Below are positions 15,099-18,358 of a stretch of DNA of 18,358 bases, in pieces (the first letter of the stretch is position 1; every line of letters begins with the position of its first letter). The stretch comes from URNF01 sp045543675 (GTDB lineage: Bacteria > Bacillota > Clostridia > Oscillospirales > Acutalibacteraceae). The stretch spans positions 1 through 18,358 of the forward strand of contig JAZPXM010000158.1 of NCBI GenBank assembly GCA_045543675.1, read 5' to 3'. A program made the position numbers and the translations under genes. The notes beneath the pieces were generated by a model that was not told the DNA's origin, did no database searches, and saw only the letters and a program-made list of their open reading frames with translations.

Positions 15099-16208
15099 TT
15101 ACTCCTCGATTTTCAAGTATGTTAACATAGCAGCATTTACTTTTTCCACGGCAAATTTTCCCATGCAAAGATCATAACTTTTTTTGCCCATTGTTTCAAT
15201 TGCTTCGGGATGTTCTATGTAGTAACAGATTTTTTCTGCCAAAGCATCTGCATCTTGCGGCGGAATCAAGAACCCGTTTTCTCCGTTTATGACGGTTTCT
15301 CGGCAACCGGGTGCATCCGTCGTAATAATCGGTCGTCCCATCGCCATTGCTTCTAGCACCGTTCTCGGTGTACCTTCACGGTAAGACGGTAAGACATATA
15401 CACTACATGCCGCATAATACGGACGAACATCATCCGTCTCTTCATATCTTTCAATAACGCCATTTTTCACCAGTCGTTCTACATATTCCTTATCCACAGC
15501 GTCCTGCATTTCATATTCGTACTTGCCAAGCAAAGCAAACCGTACTTGTGGATACCGTTTTTTTACCTGCTCACAAGCAGATAAATATTCCGTTACACCC
15601 TTGCTTTTTAACAATCGCGATAGCATAAAGAATGTTATCGTCTCGGGAAAATCGGCAACCGTAAATCTGGCCATATCTACGCCCGAACCGTTCACCAGTT
15701 GCGTCTTTGCAGGTTTCAACAATTTTAACGAAAGTAATTGCCGGCGGTCGTCATCATTTTGAAATATCACCGTATCTGCACAAGCAAAACCAAAACGATA
15801 CAACAGTGAAACAATCATTCGCAAAACTTTCGCTTTTGTCGTTTGGGCAGTAAAAGAATACCCTAAGCCCGTAACCATTGACACTTTATGCTTTACCCTT
15901 GCCAATTTAGCGGCAAGTGCACCGTATATAACCGGTTTCACCGTATAACCAAAAGTGATGTCCGGCCGTTCCTTTTTAAACAAGCACCGCAATTTCCAAA
16001 AATATGCAGCATCTGCAAAGGGATTGACGCCGTTTTTATTCATCGGTATTTCCACAAACTGCGCTCCAAGCGCTTCGATTTTTTCTAAATTATCCCTATT
16101 GGGACCTGTAACAATAACTTCGTGTCCTTTAGCGATAATTTCACGAATAAGTTCGCCACGAAAATTATATACAGTTCTGTTTTTTGGGGAAATAACTACA
16201 ACTTTCAT
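15099..16208 (-). CDS. GT4 family glycosyltransferase (PglA-like)
   Basis: A 369-residue GT-B fold retaining glycosyltransferase. The N-terminal domain has FGYTVKPVIYGALAAK (86-101) and VTGLGYSF (112-119), the acceptor-side signature of the group that includes PglA and related capsule enzymes, which act on short undecaprenyl-diphosphate-linked HexNAc acceptors. The C-terminal domain carries LSRLLKSKG (196-204) and the E-x7-E motif in REGTPRTVLEAMAMG (277-291; E278, E286). The ATG overlaps the stop of the upstream dehydrogenase as ATGA, and AAGG lies 6 nt upstream. With the PglC-like initiating transferase at the head of the window it is the best candidate for adding the second sugar of the repeat. 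The donor is probably a UDP-HexNAc, by family analogy only. Confidence 0.9.
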   Translation of the reverse strand: MKVVVISPKNRTVYNFRGELIREIIAKGHEVIVTGPNRDNLEKIEALGAQFVEIPMNKNGVNPFADAAYFWKLRCLFKKERPDITFGYTVKPVIYGALAAKLARVKHKVSMVTGLGYSFTAQTTKAKVLRMIVSLLYRFGFACADTVIFQNDDDRRQLLSLKLLKPAKTQLVNGSGVDMARFTVADFPETITFFMLSRLLKSKGVTEYLSACEQVKKRYPQVRFALLGKYEYEMQDAVDKEYVERLVKNGVIERYEETDDVRPYYAACSVYVLPSYREGTPRTVLEAMAMGRPIITTDAPGCRETVINGENGFLIPPQDADALAEKICYYIEHPEAIETMGKKSYDLCMGKFAVEKVNAAMLTYLKIEE

Positions 16209-17122
16209 ACAATACCTTCGTGTTTCAGATTTTGGACAATCACATCAAACAATCGCAAATTTGTTCCATCCCCTACAAAACTGTTGTGCGGCGTTATAAT
16301 CACATGCTCCATTTCCCACAACGGACTTTCAGCGGAAAGCGGTTCTGTGTCAAAAACATCCAATACAGCGCCGCCCAAATGACCTTCTTGCAACGCAGCT
16401 ATCAAATCTTGTTCCACAACAACCGCACCGCGCGCGATATTCACAAGAATAGCACCTGCTTTACATTGAGCAAAATGTTCACCATCGAACAACCCTTGCG
16501 TTTCATCGGTTAGCGGTAGTGTCAAAACAATAATATCGCTTTGTTTTAACGCTGTATCCAACTCTTCCAGTAAATACATTTTTTCACAGTACGGCACATC
16601 TACCGTCGCGACATCTACGCCAATCACGTGACAATCAAACGCCGCAAAACGTTTCGCACACGCTTGTCCCACGCTGCCACAACCGACAATACACACCGTT
16701 TTATCGGTCAACTCTTTCAGATTGCGTATTTTTTCCCAGCGGTGTAACCGTTGGCTTTCGGCAAAACCGGCGCATTGCTTATACAGTTGTAACACACCGC
16801 AAAGCGCAAATTCTGCCATCGGTGCACTATACACACCGCGCGCGTTATGTACAACAATGCCTTTCTTCGTCATATCAGCTAACGGCACACGGTCAAAACC
16901 TGCGCTGGTTAACTGCACATACCGCAAGTTTTCAAAAGAAGCAAGGTCATTGTATAGAAATAACCCATTACACACAACGCCTTCAATGTCTGTTGGATTA
17001 ACGCCTTGCTCGGCAAGCGGAACACGCTCATCCTGCACAAATAATACATCGTGTCCCATTTCCCGCAACATATCCATTTGTGATTGTGTATATGCAAAAG
17101 CACCTGTTAACAATAATTTCAT
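16205..17122 (-). CDS. D-isomer specific 2-hydroxyacid dehydrogenase
   Basis: A 305-residue NAD(P)-dependent dehydrogenase that interconverts 2-oxo acids and (R)-2-hydroxy acids. It shows the Rossmann loop VGCGSVGQA (146-154) with Asp170 positioned for NAD binding, and the full catalytic triad: Arg231 in NIARGAVV, Glu260 in DVFDTEPL and His279 in TPHNSF. Its catalytic domain is shorter than those of phosphoglycerate dehydrogenases, and there is no ACT domain. The start overlaps the aldolase stop by ATGA and its own stop overlaps the next glycosyltransferase start, so it looks translationally coupled to both. The pairing with an aldolase that makes or cleaves 2-oxo acids suggests that it reduces the aldolase product, perhaps to a hydroxy-acid substituent of the glycan. 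The substrate is unknown. Confidence 0.92.
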   Translation of the reverse strand: MKLLLTGAFAYTQSQMDMLREMGHDVLFVQDERVPLAEQGVNPTDIEGVVCNGLFLYNDLASFENLRYVQLTSAGFDRVPLADMTKKGIVVHNARGVYSAPMAEFALCGVLQLYKQCAGFAESQRLHRWEKIRNLKELTDKTVCIVGCGSVGQACAKRFAAFDCHVIGVDVATVDVPYCEKMYLLEELDTALKQSDIIVLTLPLTDETQGLFDGEHFAQCKAGAILVNIARGAVVVEQDLIAALQEGHLGGAVLDVFDTEPLSAESPLWEMEHVIITPHNSFVGDGTNLRLFDVIVQNLKHEGIV

Positions 17123-17967
17123 TGGGCTTTCCTTTCAATGTTCTCGCAAATTTCTTTCACAATGCGCACAAGTTCTGCATAGTTTTCTTCAAAAGAAATC
17201 AGTTTAGCGGCGCAACGTTCTTCAAACGCACGAATATCCGCCAATCCGTTATTGAAGATTTCACGCACCTGCGACACATTCGTAATAATATCCGTATTAC
17301 AAAAACTACGCGATAAAATGGCGCACGTAGAGCCCAAACGATAATGTTCCGTAATCACACGTTCAGCAGGCAGCATACCCTTACCAAGTGCCGCAATACC
17401 TCCAAATCCATACGGTAATCCCGCTTTACGAAAAACACCGCATAAGCGTTCTACCGTACCATCGGCAACCAACTGAAACATAAATTTCATACCAAATCCC
17501 AAACTCATATCGTTAAGTCCAATAAACACTTCATCGATACCGGGCAAACGTACGATTTCCTCTGCCAAACAGGCGGCTTGGGGTGTTTCAAACAACAACA
17601 TCGTACGCACACGTCCGCCAACTGCTTTCAAAAAGCGTTCTACTTCCGCCACCGTTTTGAAAAAGGGGAGCATAATAATATCAGCTCCTGCGGCGATAAT
17701 ATTATCAATTTCTTGCTCAGTACAACTATACCTTTCAGTTGCGTCATGAATAGGATTACACCTTACTAAAAGTTCAGCAGACGGCACTGCTCTACGCATT
17801 GCCGCCACGTCTTCTACAGTATGTTTAGATTGCACGGTATCCATACCGCCTTGTCGGTCCGCCTTGCCGATTATCTCCAGATCCATAAAAATTCTGTCCA
17901 CGCCTGCAGAAAGTGCAATTTCAGCAATTTCTGCACGGTTGGTTATGTACATCAATTTTAATGCCAT
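17119..17967 (-). CDS. HpcH/HpaI aldolase-citrate lyase family protein
   Basis: A 282-residue TIM-barrel protein of the family that cleaves or forms C-C bonds at pyruvate or acyl-CoA enolates using a divalent metal. Visible elements are IFMDLEIIGK (26-35), where citrate lyase beta-like members have DLED, the catalytic Arg69 in LVRCNP, metal ligand Glu127 in LLFETPQA, and Asp153 in IGLNDMSLGFG. The HpaI-type catalytic His near the DLE position is not seen, so the exact reaction class is uncertain. The ATG at 17967 has GGGAGAG 8 nt upstream and is preferred over a GTG 9 nt earlier. It lies 25 nt after the initiating transferase and is ATGA-coupled to the 2-hydroxyacid dehydrogenase. A catabolic enzyme is unexpected here, so I infer it makes a precursor for glycan decoration. 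Confidence 0.88.
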   Translation of the reverse strand: MALKLMYITNRAEIAEIALSAGVDRIFMDLEIIGKADRQGGMDTVQSKHTVEDVAAMRRAVPSAELLVRCNPIHDATERYSCTEQEIDNIIAAGADIIMLPFFKTVAEVERFLKAVGGRVRTMLLFETPQAACLAEEIVRLPGIDEVFIGLNDMSLGFGMKFMFQLVADGTVERLCGVFRKAGLPYGFGGIAALGKGMLPAERVITEHYRLGSTCAILSRSFCNTDIITNVSQVREIFNNGLADIRAFEERCAAKLISFEENYAELVRIVKEICENIERKAQ

Positions 17968-17992
17968 AAAAAGCACTCTCCCATGTCAAATT

Positions 17993-18358
17993 TCATTCCG
18001 TTTCCTGCGTAGACACCGCTACAGTTTCCGTATTCGTCTCTACTGTTACTCCCGCATTATGATTATCTGCGTTAGAAAGAACTTTGAAAACCGTTAGAAA
18101 TAAAATACGAATATCCAAGAACAAAGACATATGTTTTACATACCAAACGTTGAGATCAATCCGTTTATGCCATTCAACGCCTTTCCGTCCGTTCACCTGT
18201 GCCCACCCCGTAATACCGGGACGCACCGTAAACATCTGCAGTTGTTCTTCCGTATATTCCTCATACAACCAAGGATGATATGTAAGCGGCGGACGCGGTC
18301 CCACAAAACTCATTTCACCGCGAAGTATATTAAAAAACTGTGGCAACTCATCTAAACT
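17993..18358 (-). CDS. Initiating sugar-phosphate transferase (PglC/WcaJ type), C-terminal part
   Basis: Only the last 121 codons lie in the window; the frame is open through the right edge, where it reads SLDELPQFFNILRGEMSFVGPRP. This is the conserved catalytic core end of polyprenyl-phosphate hexose-1-phosphate transferases. RPGITGWAQVNGRKG and the WYVKHMS..LDI..L..T region follow, as in PglC, WcaJ and related enzymes. They move a sugar-1-phosphate from a UDP-sugar to undecaprenyl phosphate at the cytoplasmic membrane and start repeat-unit assembly. The ending is unusual: after the family's normal end comes a tail of about 28 residues rich in Thr, Glu and Val (the VETNTETVAVSTQETE region). 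The missing N-terminal part prevents deciding between the short PglC form and the long form with extra membrane helices. Confidence 0.93.
   Translation of the reverse strand, partial: SLDELPQFFNILRGEMSFVGPRPPLTYHPWLYEEYTEEQLQMFTVRPGITGWAQVNGRKGVEWHKRIDLNVWYVKHMSLFLDIRILFLTVFKVLSNADNHNAGVTVETNTETVAVSTQETE

Noticed and set aside
8649..17122. A vancomycin-resistance (vanHAX-type) cassette
   Set aside because: The dehydrogenase and Ddl are about 7 kb apart, the ligase keeps the D-Ala-D-Ala Tyr, and no VanX or VanRS homologue is present.

Overview
The window is an internal slice of one long polysaccharide (capsule or cell-wall glycopolymer) biosynthesis locus. It holds fifteen protein genes, all on the minus strand and therefore read from high to low coordinates. 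Spacers are 5 to 52 nt, two junctions overlap as ATGA, and the only wider gap is about 100 nt (978-1077). I see no tRNA, rRNA, CRISPR array, insertion sequence or convincing terminator, and no gene-free stretch over 300 bases. Strong GGAG-type ribosome binding sites, moderate-to-low G+C by eye, and an EpsG-type polymerase, LicD, TupA-like and CapE-like set suggest a Gram-positive Clostridia-like Bacillota. That assignment is an inference from gene content, not a taxonomic proof.

Layout in transcription order. (1) End of a PglC/WcaJ-type initiating sugar-phosphate transferase, cut by the right window edge. (2) A coupled pair: HpcH/HpaI-citrate lyase family aldolase and D-2-hydroxyacid dehydrogenase. 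(3) A PglA-like GT4 glycosyltransferase. (4) A TviB/WbpA-type UDP-HexNAc 6-dehydrogenase, an asparagine-synthase-like protein without the N-terminal Cys, and a WbpP/TviC-type UDP-GlcNAc 4-epimerase. (5) A divergent MurF-like ligase, a catalytically intact D-Ala-D-Ala ligase homologue, and a TupA-like ATP-grasp protein. (6) GT2, GT4 and HlpA-like GT-A glycosyltransferases. (7) EpsG/Wzy polymerase, LicD phosphotransferase, Wzx flippase. (8) A CapE-type UDP-GlcNAc 4,6-dehydratase gene with an in-frame amber codon at codon 39, cut by the left window edge.

Together this reads as a Wzx/Wzy-dependent pathway. The initiating transferase loads a sugar phosphate on undecaprenyl phosphate, four glycosyltransferases extend it, Wzx flips it and Wzy polymerises it. 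The 4-epimerase plus 6-dehydrogenase pair predicts UDP-GalNAcA (or another HexNAc uronic acid). LicD predicts a phosphodiester decoration, and CapE points towards L-FucNAc if it is functional.

The unusual part is the concentration of carboxyl-activating ligases beside a uronic-acid pathway: asparagine-synthase-like, MurF-like, Ddl and TupA-like within about 6 kb. My main hypothesis is that the uronic carboxyl group is amidated or peptidylated, giving a teichuronopeptide-like or D-Ala-D-Ala-bearing polysaccharide. The neighbouring aldolase/dehydrogenase pair may supply a further small hydroxy acid. The families are well supported by motifs; the combined chemistry is inference.
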